NCBI GenBank assembly: GCA_028292265.1
Contig: JAQGMR010000018.1
Location: 37,174 to 101,173 of the forward strand
DNA from: Herminiimonas sp.
Lineage (GTDB): Bacteria; Pseudomonadota; Gammaproteobacteria; Burkholderiales; Burkholderiaceae_D
Reading direction: 5' to 3'
Length of the DNA: 64,000 bases
Part shown: piece after piece, positions 1 through 8,638 of the stretch
Position numbering within the stretch: position 1 is the first letter of the stretch
How the letters are laid out: each line of letters opens with the position of its first letter
The notes under the pieces: generated by a model
Database searches by the model: none
The model's input: the letters and a program-made list of their open reading frames with translations, nothing else
What the model was told of the DNA's origin: nothing
Translations under genes and position numbers: made by a program

Positions 1-264
1 GGAACAAATCAGTACAACCAAGTTACGTTGACTGGTGGCGGTCCAGGTGGGATTGATGTGGCTTCCGTACCTGCCAGTGGCGACGTAATCAAACTTACTC
101 GCACCGGCACAACCATAACGTTCGGCCTTGCGAGAGCAGCAACGCCAACCGTATTCGCGACCATTCACACGCTCACCGGCGCATCGACAGCATTGCAATA
201 CGTCGAGATCATCGCCATTGGCACAGTTACGGTTAGCGGCCTGACAAGTACCGGGCTGGCGTAA
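1..264 (+). CDS. C-terminal end of an unidentified phage protein (partial)
   Basis: The reading frame is open from base 1 to the TAA at 262-264, so about 87 residues of the C-terminus of a longer protein are visible. They are rich in Thr, Gly, Val and Ala with few charged residues, as expected for a beta-rich virion or fibre domain, but I recognise no family. The stop overlaps the next start as TAATG, which suggests translational coupling with the SGNH gene. The later in-frame TTG at 28 is an unlikely start because the frame is already open before it. Confidence 0.5.
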   Translation, partial: GTNQYNQVTLTGGGPGGIDVASVPASGDVIKLTRTGTTITFGLARAATPTVFATIHTLTGASTALQYVEIIAIGTVTVSGLTSTGLA

Positions 265-962
265 TGGGGCCAGCATTTCTCGGCTATCGCAAGGCCAGCT
301 TCGCCGCAGCCAGTTACAACATGGTCACGGTAGGCAACTCAATTATGTCGTCTGACCTGTCGGACATGGTGACGCAGATCGCGGCGCTGCCTCCGATCAG
401 CGGGCAATTGGTCATCAACAATCAAGCAGCCAGCAGCCAAACAATCGTTGACGAGATCAACAACCCGACCAATGTTGACGCTGCCTATGTGGTCGGCAAG
501 GTCAATATCATGCTGTTTTGGGAGCAGACGAATAACGTATTCCTGATCGGACATGGCGGCGCACAGACCATCACCGACATGCAGACCTATATCACGGCAC
601 GGCAAGCGGCGGTCCAAAGCAGCCACCCCGGAGCATCGCCGTGGTTTGTCATCCTGATGACGACACTTCCACGCGGCGACTTTTTCAACGGCTACTTCAC
701 CACGCCGATTACTGCGGGCGAGGTAGAACTCACTTACATCAACAACTATATCCGGGCCAACTACCGCGCTATGGGCGCTCGTGCCTTCGTGGAAGCGCGT
801 CGGACTGGTGGCCCATTCGACTTTACGGATGTATCGAACGCAGCGAATTTCCCCGCGTTGCTGTGGACGGACAAGACGCACCCGTCGAACGGCGCAAACG
901 GTGGCAAAGCGATCCTTGCCGGCTATGTGGCGGACGTTCTCAAACGCCTGCCTGCGAGGTAG
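264..962 (+). CDS. SGNH/GDSL-type hydrolase, phage associated
   Basis: The 232-residue protein shows an SGNH-hydrolase pattern. A block I-like VGNSIMSSD near residue 20 has the nucleophile serine in GNS rather than GDS. FWEQTNN near residue 90 resembles block III, and DKTHPSNGANGG near residue 210 supplies the paired Asp and His of block V. SGNH enzymes deacylate or de-esterify glycans and lipids; in phages they can sit on fibres and trim acetylated surface sugars. The start overlaps the preceding stop (TAATG). Substrate and virion location are unknown. The family call is motif based and fairly good. Confidence 0.6.
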   Translation: MGPAFLGYRKASFAAASYNMVTVGNSIMSSDLSDMVTQIAALPPISGQLVINNQAASSQTIVDEINNPTNVDAAYVVGKVNIMLFWEQTNNVFLIGHGGAQTITDMQTYITARQAAVQSSHPGASPWFVILMTTLPRGDFFNGYFTTPITAGEVELTYINNYIRANYRAMGARAFVEARRTGGPFDFTDVSNAANFPALLWTDKTHPSNGANGGKAILAGYVADVLKRLPAR

Positions 963-965
963 ACG

Positions 966-1391
966 ATGCTCGGCTTCGCTCCACTATCCAGCACTCCAGT
1001 AGGCGCAGAGTCAGGCAGCACAGTATCGACCGCGACCACCGTAACCGCATCCACTGGTAACGCTGCATTAGCAGGACTGCTCGCTGTTGTCCTGTCCGCG
1101 ACGGCCATTAACTGCACGACGGGCAATTCTGCGCATGCCGGGCTTGCTGCATCGATCGCGGCAGCGACCACCGTTCTTTGCACCATTGGCCAGAACAGCA
1201 AGGCAGGGCTCGCCGCTTCGGTGGTAGTGATTGAAGCGACGGCCACCGTCATTACCGCGAGCATCGGCGCAATGGCTTCTGCCGGCCTGCATGCATCGAT
1301 CACCATTGGCGGCGCAGTCGTGCTGATACCGAACGCTGCCAGAACGGTAGTGGGTAAGCATAGCCCCCGCATTGCAACATGGACCAATTAA
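966..1391 (+). CDS. Ala/Thr-rich internally repetitive phage protein
   Basis: The 141-residue protein is made of about four degenerate modules of 25-28 residues. Each has a Thr/Val-rich strand followed by a turn of the type T-G-N/Q-x-x-x-A-G-L-x-A (AALAGL, AHAGLAAS, SKAGLAAS, ASAGLHAS). This looks like a solenoid or beta-prism structural repeat. It starts 3 bases after the SGNH stop and so belongs to the same transcription unit. I do not recognise the family; a small collar, tail-tip or decoration protein is a guess from context and composition. Confidence 0.5.
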   Translation: MLGFAPLSSTPVGAESGSTVSTATTVTASTGNAALAGLLAVVLSATAINCTTGNSAHAGLAASIAAATTVLCTIGQNSKAGLAASVVVIEATATVITASIGAMASAGLHASITIGGAVVLIPNAARTVVGKHSPRIATWTN

Positions 1392-1398
1392 GGACGCG

Positions 1399-1476
1399 AT
1401 GAACTGGATACCTAAGCGCGTCGGTGCGATCGAGATCTTCACCGCCGACTACACAAAGCTGTTGAGCGCGCGATGA
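1399..1476 (+). CDS. 25-residue micro-ORF resembling the start of the next gene
   Basis: An ATG at 1399 opens 25 codons ending in TGA at 1474-1476; that stop overlaps the next ATG at 1473 (ATGA). A GGA-rich stretch lies just upstream. The peptide contains WIPKRVGAIEIFTADY, which parallels WNGPKRVTETETFTVDY at the start of the next protein. It therefore looks like a truncated partial duplicate, possibly kept as a leader peptide for coupled translation. Whether it is translated is unknown. Confidence 0.35.
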   Translation: MNWIPKRVGAIEIFTADYTKLLSAR

Positions 1477-1799
1477 GTAGCTGGAATGGACCCAAACGCG
1501 TCACTGAGACCGAAACCTTCACCGTGGATTACGCTGGCGGACAACATCCTCGCGTAGCGCCAGGCGTGACAGTTGTCGACGGCTCCGCAGTGTGGACCTG
1601 TCGTGCAGTCATTGGCACCGACCCGGCGGCGGACGCGATGGTAGTGGGCGGCTCAACCGTCAATGGGGCAAAGGTCAGCAATCTTATTGGCGCCGGTGTC
1701 TCACAGGTCACTTACCAAGTCTATTGCACGGCTAGGATGAGCGACGGCCAGACGCTTACGCTCCCAGAGCCCGGCGAAGATCTGCTGTACGTGGTCTGA
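1473..1799 (+). CDS. small phage structural-like protein
   Basis: The protein has 108 residues. It contains a W-x-G-P-K-R-V / F-T-V-D-Y opening, a central GVTVVDGSAVWTC strand and a closing segment with VTYQVYCTARMSDGQTL, which reads like one immunoglobulin-like or beta-sandwich domain. Small proteins of this style occur beside phage head and tail genes. I infer a minor virion component and cannot name the family. The start overlaps the stop of the micro-ORF by ATGA. Confidence 0.5.
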   Translation: MSSWNGPKRVTETETFTVDYAGGQHPRVAPGVTVVDGSAVWTCRAVIGTDPAADAMVVGGSTVNGAKVSNLIGAGVSQVTYQVYCTARMSDGQTLTLPEPGEDLLYVV

Positions 1800-1800
1800 G

Positions 1801-2481
1801 ATGAACTCGTTCGAGATGTCCATTCGCAGCAATGTGAAGGAGATCCAGAAGAAGCTTAGTGCGCTGGCATATCAACAGCTGCCGTTCGCGACAGCCACGG
1901 CGTTGACTGAACTGGCCAAGAAGGTGCAGGACGCGGAAGTAAAGAACATGCAGGCCACGTTCAAGAACCCATCGCCGTTCACACTGAAGTCGGTCCGCAT
2001 CACCAAGGCGCGAAAGGACAACCTGGTCGCAACTGTTTTCGTTATGGACAAGACGGCCGCATACCTGCAGCCCTATGAGCGCGGCGGCGTTCACAAGATC
2101 AACAGTAAGGCGCAGCTGGTGCCCGGCGATATACCGCTGAACCAGTATGGCCAGCTGCGCAAGGGAACGCTGGCTTCACTCAAGGCGCGAAGCGACATCT
2201 ACATCGGACCGATCAAGACCAGGCACGGCATCGTGAACGGGATCTGGCAGCGCACTGCGGACAAGGCGGCCATCGCAAGCAAGCGCACAGGCAAGATCAG
2301 GATCAGCAAGCGAGGCGTCAACCAGACGGGGAAACTGAAGCTGCTGATCCGCTTCACTGATGCGCTGCCTGTCACGCAGCACCTGAACTACCGCGACAGG
2401 GCAAAGCAGGTGATCGCGATGAACGTCAACAAGGAACTTGGGCGCGCGATCGGCAAGGCGATGGCGTCGGCGAAGGGGTGA
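1801..2481 (+). CDS. basic phage protein, minor tail or morphogenesis-like
   Basis: The 226-residue protein is strongly basic. An N-terminal helical segment (NVKEIQKKLSALAYQQLPFA) is followed by a region rich in Lys/Arg and a C-terminal helix. Its ATG lies one base after the preceding stop. Proteins of this style are commonly annotated as minor tail or virion morphogenesis proteins in prophages, but I see no diagnostic motif. Its position just upstream of the terminase genes is unusual for a tail component and could reflect the left end of the late operon. Confidence 0.5.
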   Translation: MNSFEMSIRSNVKEIQKKLSALAYQQLPFATATALTELAKKVQDAEVKNMQATFKNPSPFTLKSVRITKARKDNLVATVFVMDKTAAYLQPYERGGVHKINSKAQLVPGDIPLNQYGQLRKGTLASLKARSDIYIGPIKTRHGIVNGIWQRTADKAAIASKRTGKIRISKRGVNQTGKLKLLIRFTDALPVTQHLNYRDRAKQVIAMNVNKELGRAIGKAMASAKG

Positions 2482-2485
2482 TCGA

Positions 2486-2644
2486 ATGGCACATGGAACG
2501 CTTCGCTTGGAGATCAGGCTCGCATGGTGGGTCGTGCCCTATGTTCGATTCGTTGGTTTGTTCGCTCGGCTGCATGGGTGCGAGCCCAACGTCGACAAGG
2601 TGGTGCGGGTGATGCGGCGGGGCATGAAGGCTCGGGTCGTATGA
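2486..2644 (+). CDS. small basic phage protein (52 residues)
   Basis: I place the start at the ATG at 2486, four bases after the preceding stop; a longer in-frame extension upstream is arginine-only noise overlapping the previous gene. The protein is an amphipathic, basic peptide containing LAWWVVPYV, an F-A-R-L-H-G-C-E-P turn and a C-terminal KVVRVMRRGMK helix. I recall short proteins of this pattern in Burkholderiales phages, always without assigned function. About 110 bases without a gene separate it from the terminase small subunit. Confidence 0.55.
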   Translation: MAHGTLRLEIRLAWWVVPYVRFVGLFARLHGCEPNVDKVVRVMRRGMKARVV

Positions 2645-2757
2645 GGGCGGGTGTGGTGCCTCAACCATCGCGGGTCCCTCCTGAGCTTTTCTGCAGCGAG
2701 GGCATTGCGCGCCGCGATGTAAATCTAGGTTAAGAATTTCCAAATTCAGGTAACGCC

Positions 2758-3288
2758 ATGACCGTTGTTTCACAGGCCGAGTTTGCGCGACTTCGCGGCG
2801 TCAGCAAGAAGACGGTTACACAATGGAAACATGGCGGCAAATTGGTATTGGCCGACGGCGGTGTTGACGTCGAGGCGACCGACGCGTACCTGAAGAAATA
2901 TCGCACTGCCGGCCTGAAGGGTAACGACAAGGGTAACGCGTTACCCAAGGCTCGTTCCGGAGAAAGCGCCGAGCAGGCCGCCGTCAGAATCCTGTCCGCC
3001 ACTGGCGCTGACATGACGATCGAGGAAGCCAAGCGGGTCAAGGAAAATTACCTGGCCCTGCTCAACCAACTTGAGTATGACCAGAGGTCCGGCGCCGTGG
3101 TGTTGGTCTCGGACGTGGCGAAGGCCGTCGGCGAAGAGTACGCAAAGGTCAGGACCCGGCTGCTGGCAATCCCGGCTGAACAGGCGCCACGGGTGCACCG
3201 CCTCAAGACGGTCACCGAGGTGCAGGACGTTTTGCAAGAACTGATCACCGAGGCACTGGAAGAGCTAACGCGCGATGGAGGACACTGA
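2758..3288 (+). CDS. terminase small subunit, Nu1-like
   Basis: The 176-residue protein begins with a helix-turn-helix (residues about 4-30: SQAEFARLRGVSKKTVTQW) typical of lambda Nu1-type small terminases, which bind the packaging site. A Lys-rich linker follows and then a C-terminal helical region with a YAKVRTRLLAIPAEQAPR segment. It overlaps the large subunit by 14 bases, as expected for a coupled holoenzyme. It recognises phage DNA and recruits the ATPase/nuclease subunit. The packaging site itself cannot be picked out, though the gap at 2645-2757 is a candidate. Confidence 0.85.
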   Translation: MTVVSQAEFARLRGVSKKTVTQWKHGGKLVLADGGVDVEATDAYLKKYRTAGLKGNDKGNALPKARSGESAEQAAVRILSATGADMTIEEAKRVKENYLALLNQLEYDQRSGAVVLVSDVAKAVGEEYAKVRTRLLAIPAEQAPRVHRLKTVTEVQDVLQELITEALEELTRDGGH

Positions 3289-5224
3289 GCGGTACGCAAG
3301 CGGGCTGCAGTCGCTTGACTGCGAATTGCGCCTCGCGAGGCTGAAGAATATCCAGCCCCCGCCGAAGCTGAGCCTGAGCCAATGGGCTGAGAGGTACGCG
3401 GTGCTGTCGAAGGAGACGAGCGCGCAGACAGGGCGTTTCAGGGCGTTCCCTTATCAGGTCGGCATGATGGACGCCATCACCGACCCGGCTGTCACCTATG
3501 TGACGGTCAAGAAATCCGCACGGGTCGGCTACACAAAGACGCTCGATCACGTGATTGGATACTACATGCACCAGGATCCTTCCCCGATTCTGATGGTCCA
3601 GCCTCGCGTCGAGGACGCCGAGGATTATTCAAAGACGGAAGTTTCACCAATGCTGCGCGACACGCCAGTGTTGGCCGCTCTTGCGGGCGATGTGAAGGCG
3701 AAGGACAGCAATCAGACCATTCTGAAGAAAACGTTCCTGAATGGATCGAGCCTGTCGCTGGTCGGGGCGAACTCCCCAGGCGGCTTCCGGCGGATTACGG
3801 CCCGGGTCATCCTGTTTGACGAAGTCGACGGTTATCCAACTGGTGGCGCCGGCATGGAAGGCGACCAGATCGCCCTCGGCACGAAGCGCAGTGAAACGTT
3901 TTGGAACCGGAAGATTGTTGTGGGAAGCACGCCGACGGTAAAAGGAATGAGCCGGATCGACCGGAGCTGGGAAGAAAGCGACCAGCGAAGGTATTTCGTT
4001 CCGTGCCCGCATTGCGGTGAGTTTCAGCCGCTGGAGTGGGGTGGCCCTGATACGCCGCACGGCTTCAAGTGGGACAAGGACGAATCCGATAACGGAATTC
4101 CGGCATCGGTCTATTACGTGTGTCGTGAGTCCGGCTGCATCATTCACGACATTGACAAGCCGGACATGGTGGCGGCCGGCGAGTGGCGCGCGGCAAAGCC
4201 GTTCTCAGGGCACGCCGGGTTCCATATATGGGCCGGCTACAGTCTTTTCCCGAATGCTTCATGGGTCAACCTGGTCACCGAGTGGTTGCGGGTCAAGGAC
4301 GATCCGTTGGCCCGGCAGACCTTCATCAACCTGGTGCTCGGCGAATGCTACGAGGACCGCGGCGACAAGGCGTTGAACGAGGCGCGGCTTGCAGCGCGCT
4401 GCGAGGTTTGGCCTGCGGAAGTGCCGGACGGCGTCGCGGTGCTGACCGTCGGTGTTGACACGCAGGATGCGCGATTCGAATGCGAAGTGATCGGATGGGG
4501 CCGCAACGAGGAAAGCTGGTCGGTTGACTACGAGGTGATCGAAGGCGACATGGAAACGCCGGATCCATGGACTCGGCTGGACGCGTACCTGAAGCGGCTG
4601 TGGTACCGGGCTGATGGGCGGGGCTTCGAGGCGATGGCGGTCTGTATCGACTCCGGCGGACACCACACACAGAAGGTGTACGAATTTGCAAAGGCGAGAC
4701 TTGGACGCCGGATCTGGGCAATTAAGGGCGAGTCGGCGATTGGCGGCAAGCGCTCCCCGGTCTGGCCTACGAAGAAGCCGAGCAGCCGCAACAAATCTAG
4801 TTTCCGACCGGTGATTCTCGGCGTGAACGCAGCGAAGGACTCCATCCGGTCCCGCCTGCACATTGAGAAGCACGGCCCGGGTTACATGCACTACCCGTCG
4901 GACCGCGACGTGAACTACTTCGCGCAGTTGACCGCCGAGCGTTCGGTGCGCAAGACGTCGGGCGGACAGCATTACCGGGTGTGGGAGCTTCCCCCAGGCA
5001 GGGCAAACGAAGCGCTGGACTGCCGCGTTTATGGATACGGCGCGCTGTGCGGGCTGATGCACTTTGGATTGAAATTGAATCGGCGGGCTGACGAGATTGC
5101 ATTGACGATCACGGAAGCGCTGCCTGTACCAAAAACGGATGCGCCCGAGATCGAGACGGTGCGCGTGACCACCGAAGCCAAGCCCGTCAAGAAGTCTTTA
5201 GCCAGTCGGCTAGCAAGGATATAA
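3275..5224 (+). CDS. terminase large subunit, GpA family
   Basis: The 649-residue protein matches lambda gpA in length and motif order. An atypical ATP loop around KKSARVGYTK (near residue 77) and Walker B VILFDEVDGY (near 182) form the packaging ATPase. A zinc-ribbon-like pair CPHCG / CRESGC lies near 245-285. Acidic nuclease positions VGVDTQDARFECEVIGWG and CIDSGGHHT follow in the C-terminal half. It cuts concatemeric DNA and drives it into the prohead with TerS and the portal. The ATG lies inside the end of the terS frame. Confidence 0.93.
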   Translation: MEDTERYASGLQSLDCELRLARLKNIQPPPKLSLSQWAERYAVLSKETSAQTGRFRAFPYQVGMMDAITDPAVTYVTVKKSARVGYTKTLDHVIGYYMHQDPSPILMVQPRVEDAEDYSKTEVSPMLRDTPVLAALAGDVKAKDSNQTILKKTFLNGSSLSLVGANSPGGFRRITARVILFDEVDGYPTGGAGMEGDQIALGTKRSETFWNRKIVVGSTPTVKGMSRIDRSWEESDQRRYFVPCPHCGEFQPLEWGGPDTPHGFKWDKDESDNGIPASVYYVCRESGCIIHDIDKPDMVAAGEWRAAKPFSGHAGFHIWAGYSLFPNASWVNLVTEWLRVKDDPLARQTFINLVLGECYEDRGDKALNEARLAARCEVWPAEVPDGVAVLTVGVDTQDARFECEVIGWGRNEESWSVDYEVIEGDMETPDPWTRLDAYLKRLWYRADGRGFEAMAVCIDSGGHHTQKVYEFAKARLGRRIWAIKGESAIGGKRSPVWPTKKPSSRNKSSFRPVILGVNAAKDSIRSRLHIEKHGPGYMHYPSDRDVNYFAQLTAERSVRKTSGGQHYRVWELPPGRANEALDCRVYGYGALCGLMHFGLKLNRRADEIALTITEALPVPKTDAPEIETVRVTTEAKPVKKSLASRLARI

Positions 5225-5225
5225 A

Positions 5226-5492
5226 TTGAGCTTCTGCACCCCGCGAGCAAGCCTGCTGGCAGGCCGATCCACGTCTGTGCTCCAGGCCGATTTGGCAGCC
5301 GCGCAACAGGCCTATATGGACCTGTCATCCGGCGCGAAGGGTGTCTCGTATTCCTATTCACAAGGCGATGGCGCGCGGGCGGTGACCTACACGCAGGCAA
5401 ACATTGCGGATCTAGCGGCACTGATCCAGTCGCTGCAGTTTCAATTGAAGGTCCCGGGCTCGGGCCGCCGTCCAGTAAGGTTTAAATTTTGA
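5226..5492 (+). CDS. head-tail joining protein, gpW-like
   Basis: The 88-residue protein sits between TerL and portal, the exact place of lambda W. It has an N-terminal helix (LQADLAAAQQAYMDLSSG), a beta hairpin around SYSYSQGDGARAVTYTQ and a second helix (IADLAALIQSLQFQL), the gpW-like helix-hairpin-helix layout. The only plausible start is TTG at 5226, one base after the terL stop, which implies coupling. The stop overlaps the portal ATG (TGATG). gpW stabilises packaged DNA and starts neck assembly. Confidence 0.8.
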   Translation: MSFCTPRASLLAGRSTSVLQADLAAAQQAYMDLSSGAKGVSYSYSQGDGARAVTYTQANIADLAALIQSLQFQLKVPGSGRRPVRFKF

Positions 5493-7126
5493 TGGACAAC
5501 CCAGTGACGATTCTCGGCCCTAACGGCTTGCCGTTCGCGCCGAAGCGAAGCCGCGCGTCCATGCTGGTTGGAGGGAGCAATACGCCCTACGACGCTGCAG
5601 ATCAGCGCGGTGACCATATGGCGGAGTGGAACCCGTACCTGGGATCGCCTGACGGCGAGCTCAATATGTACCGCGACCGGATCGTGTCGCGAGTGCGGGA
5701 TTTGGTTCGCAATGATGGCTGGGCGTCTGGCGCCGTAACCCGGATCCTGGACAACGCGATCGGCGCGAACTTCAGGCCGATCTTCAAGCCGGATTATCAG
5801 GCGCTGGCCCAGCATACCGGGATCAAGGCGTTCGATCATGTCTGGGCGGACGAATACGGCCAGGCACTGGAGGCGGCGTGGCGCACCTGGGCTAACGACA
5901 CGGGCCGTTACTGCGATGCACAGCGGAACTTGACGGTCGCTCAGATCATGCGGCTGGCTTTCCGTCACAAACTGATTGATGGCGACGCGCTGGCGATGCT
6001 GCACTGGCTGCCGAACCGCATCGGCGAGGGCCGCGCGCGGTACGCAACAACGATCCAGGTGATCGACCCCGACCGCCTGTCGAATCCGCAATTGCAGTTC
6101 GATATGGACAAGGTGCGCGGTGGCGTCGAGATTGACGCGTACGGTGCTGCCATTGCTTATTACATCCGCAAAGCACACCAGGGCGACTACTTCGCTGCGG
6201 CCAAGGCTGTGACGTGGGAGCGCATTGCCAAGGAAACCACCTGGGGCCGTCCGATCATCGTGCACGACTACGATCATGACCGCGCCGCGCAGCACCGCGG
6301 CGGTGCCGGGATCTTCGCGCCGGTCCTCCAGCGCTTAAAGATGCTGGTTAAGTACGACGGCGCCGAGCTCGACGCGGCGATCCTCAACGCCATCTTCGGT
6401 GCCTACGTCGAGTCGCCGTATGACCCGGCCATGGTTGAGTCTGCCTTGGGCGATGACGGCAGCGTCGGCAACTATCAGGACGAGCGGTCTGCCTTCCACA
6501 AGGACCAGAAGATCAAGCTGGGCGGCGCACGCATGCCGATCTTGTTTCCAGGCGAGAAGATCAACGCGGTGACCGCAGCACGCCCGAACAGTAACTTCAA
6601 GGATTTCGAGAGTGCGGTCCTGCGCAATTTCTCCGCCGGAACCGGATTGTCTGCCCAGCAGGTCAGCAACGACTGGTCCGACGTCAATTACAGCTCGGCT
6701 CGAGGCGCGATGCTGGAAGCCTGGAAGACCTTGTCCCGGCGCCGCAACGACTTCGCCGTTGGGTTCGGCCAGCCGATCGTGTGCGCCTTCACTGAAGAAT
6801 CCATGGAAGTGGACGACTTGCCACTGCCGGCCGGCGCACCGCCATACGCCGAGTTCCGCGCCGCCTACTCCCGCACGAAATGGATGGGACCAGGGCGCGG
6901 AATCATTGATCCCGTCAAGGAACGCCAAGGCGCGATTCTTGGCATGGACGCGGCCCTGTCAACGTTGGAAGACGAGGCGGCCGAGCTCGGCGGTGTTGAC
7001 TGGCGTGAAACGGTTGCACAGCGCGCCATTGAGATTGCCCGCTTCAAGGAGCTCGGGATTCCCCTTCCCGAGTGGGCTGCCGGCGCGGATGCCACTGAAG
7101 CGATCACCGAGCCAAAGGCAACCTGA
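5492..7126 (+). CDS. portal protein, lambda gpB family
   Basis: The protein of about 544 residues matches phage lambda-family portals. An N-terminal part has LVRNDGWASGAVTRILDNAIG, a stem/wing region has VIDPDRLSNP and GVEIDAYGAAIAYYI, and the C-terminal half has NFSAGTGLSAQQVSNDWSDV followed by SSARGAMLEAWK. Portals form the dodecameric DNA entry ring and bind TerL. The start is the ATG at 5492 overlapping the gpW stop; a TTG three bases earlier is also possible. The stop overlaps the protease start. Confidence 0.93.
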   Translation: MDNPVTILGPNGLPFAPKRSRASMLVGGSNTPYDAADQRGDHMAEWNPYLGSPDGELNMYRDRIVSRVRDLVRNDGWASGAVTRILDNAIGANFRPIFKPDYQALAQHTGIKAFDHVWADEYGQALEAAWRTWANDTGRYCDAQRNLTVAQIMRLAFRHKLIDGDALAMLHWLPNRIGEGRARYATTIQVIDPDRLSNPQLQFDMDKVRGGVEIDAYGAAIAYYIRKAHQGDYFAAAKAVTWERIAKETTWGRPIIVHDYDHDRAAQHRGGAGIFAPVLQRLKMLVKYDGAELDAAILNAIFGAYVESPYDPAMVESALGDDGSVGNYQDERSAFHKDQKIKLGGARMPILFPGEKINAVTAARPNSNFKDFESAVLRNFSAGTGLSAQQVSNDWSDVNYSSARGAMLEAWKTLSRRRNDFAVGFGQPIVCAFTEESMEVDDLPLPAGAPPYAEFRAAYSRTKWMGPGRGIIDPVKERQGAILGMDAALSTLEDEAAELGGVDWRETVAQRAIEIARFKELGIPLPEWAAGADATEAITEPKAT

Positions 7127-7998
7127 TGAAATTCGAATTCCTTGCACAGCGACTGTTCAACGTTCCGCTTGCCATCGCGCCTGGAAAGGCTGAGGTCATC
7201 ATGGCGGCCTTGGCTGATCGCCTGGGCATCGGGCATATCGCCCGCCTGGACGGAAGCGCGATCGCGCCATTAATGATGGAAGACGACGAGGGTTACTCCG
7301 ACGCCGGCCGTAATCCTCGCGTTGGCTACGATGTCGTCGGCGGCGTGGCGATCATCGAGGTGTGCGGAACCCTGGTGCAAAAACTGGGTTCACTGCGCCC
7401 GTACAGTGGGATGTCTGGGTATGACGGCATCCGCCAGAACTTCTTGACGGCGATGACCGACCCGGAAGTCAAAGCAATCATGCTCGACATTGATAGCCCG
7501 GGTGGTGAAGTGTCGGGCTGCTTCGACCTGGTCGACGCGATCTACAACGCACGGGGCGCAAAGCCGATCTGGTCGATCCTGAATGAGTCCGCTTATTCCG
7601 CTGCTTACGCAATCGCCAGCGCGGCGGACCGGATCATCGTCCCGCGAACCGGCGGCACAGGATCGATCGGCGTGATCTGGATGCACATGGACTGGTCCAA
7701 AGCGCTGACTGGCGCCGGTTTCAAGGTGACGTTCATCACCTACGGCGAAACCAAGGCGGACGGACGTCCGGAAATACCGCTCTCCGCTGATGCCCTGGCG
7801 CGGTTCCAATCCGACATAGACAAAATGGGCGAACTGTTCGTATCGACAGTTGCCCGCAACCGAAATATTCCGGCCGACGCTGTCCGGGATACACAAGCCG
7901 CAACGTATTTAGGGGCCGATGGCGTAAGCCAAGGTCTTGCGGATGCTGTGATGGCCCCTGACGCTGCGTTCCGGGCTTTGCTCGCCGAGATCGCCTGA
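7126..7998 (+). CDS. S49 (SppA/gpC-like) head maturation protease
   Basis: The 290-residue protein has the S49 peptidase signature. DIDSPGGEVSG lies near residue 120, the nucleophile region ESAYSAAYAIASAADRI near 150-168, and TGSIGVIW follows. In lambda-like phages this enzyme (gpC) cleaves scaffold and portal during prohead maturation, and its gene often carries the scaffold sequence at its 3' end. Here a separate acidic protein follows 21 bases downstream, so protease and scaffold are separate. The start overlaps the portal stop. Confidence 0.9.
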   Translation: MKFEFLAQRLFNVPLAIAPGKAEVIMAALADRLGIGHIARLDGSAIAPLMMEDDEGYSDAGRNPRVGYDVVGGVAIIEVCGTLVQKLGSLRPYSGMSGYDGIRQNFLTAMTDPEVKAIMLDIDSPGGEVSGCFDLVDAIYNARGAKPIWSILNESAYSAAYAIASAADRIIVPRTGGTGSIGVIWMHMDWSKALTGAGFKVTFITYGETKADGRPEIPLSADALARFQSDIDKMGELFVSTVARNRNIPADAVRDTQAATYLGADGVSQGLADAVMAPDAAFRALLAEIA

Positions 7999-8019
7999 CC
8001 TTTTTTATAAGGAAACAAG

Positions 8020-8610
8020 ATGAAATTAGCTAAAGTACTTGGCGCGTTGTCTTATGCGCATCTGCTCGGCATCTCTGCTGCAAAAGTGGAAGACGACGAG
8101 AAAAAGCAACGTGCCGACGAGTCGGACGAGGACTATGCGAAGCGCATGGAAGACGGCGACGAAAAGAAGGAGAAGGACGACGACGCGAAGAAGGCTGAGG
8201 AAGAAGAAAAAAAGAAGGACGACGAAGCCAAAAAAGCGGAAGAGGACAAGGAGAAGGAAAAGTCCAAAAAGGCTGAAGAGTCGGACGACGAAGAAAAGGA
8301 CAAGGCTGCGCGCCAGTCCGAACGCGCACGCTGCGCCGCTATCTTCGCATGCGAGGCGGCAGGTTCCCGTCCCGACATGGCCGCGCACCTTGCCTTCAAT
8401 ACCGACATGACGGTCGACGCTGCAACTGAAATGCTGAAAACAATCTCAGCCGGCCACGTCGGGAAAACTCGCAGCCTTGCCAACCGCATGGCTGAAGTCC
8501 AGACCCCAAATGTGGGGACGGAAGCAGGCGCTGCACCCGCAGCAGATAGCCCGCAAGGTGTAGCAGCAAGAATCGTCGCCGCGGGCAAGTTGCGCCGCGG
8601 CGAATCCTGA
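8020..8610 (+). CDS. scaffold-like capsid assembly protein with long charged coiled coil
   Basis: The protein has 196 residues. Residues about 23-100 are almost wholly Lys, Glu, Asp and Ala (blocks such as EEEEKKKDDEAKKAEED), a classic charged helix or coiled coil. The C-terminal part is ordinary sequence ending in a basic tail (RIVAAGKLRRGES). Position between the S49 protease and gpD suggests a scaffold equivalent to lambda Nu3, but as an independent gene. The role is inferred from position and composition, not homology. A good ribosome site (AAGGAAAC) precedes the ATG. Confidence 0.7.
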   Translation: MKLAKVLGALSYAHLLGISAAKVEDDEKKQRADESDEDYAKRMEDGDEKKEKDDDAKKAEEEEKKKDDEAKKAEEDKEKEKSKKAEESDDEEKDKAARQSERARCAAIFACEAAGSRPDMAAHLAFNTDMTVDAATEMLKTISAGHVGKTRSLANRMAEVQTPNVGTEAGAAPAADSPQGVAARIVAAGKLRRGES

Positions 8611-8638
8611 TTTCAACTTTCACATTTAGGAAAAAACC

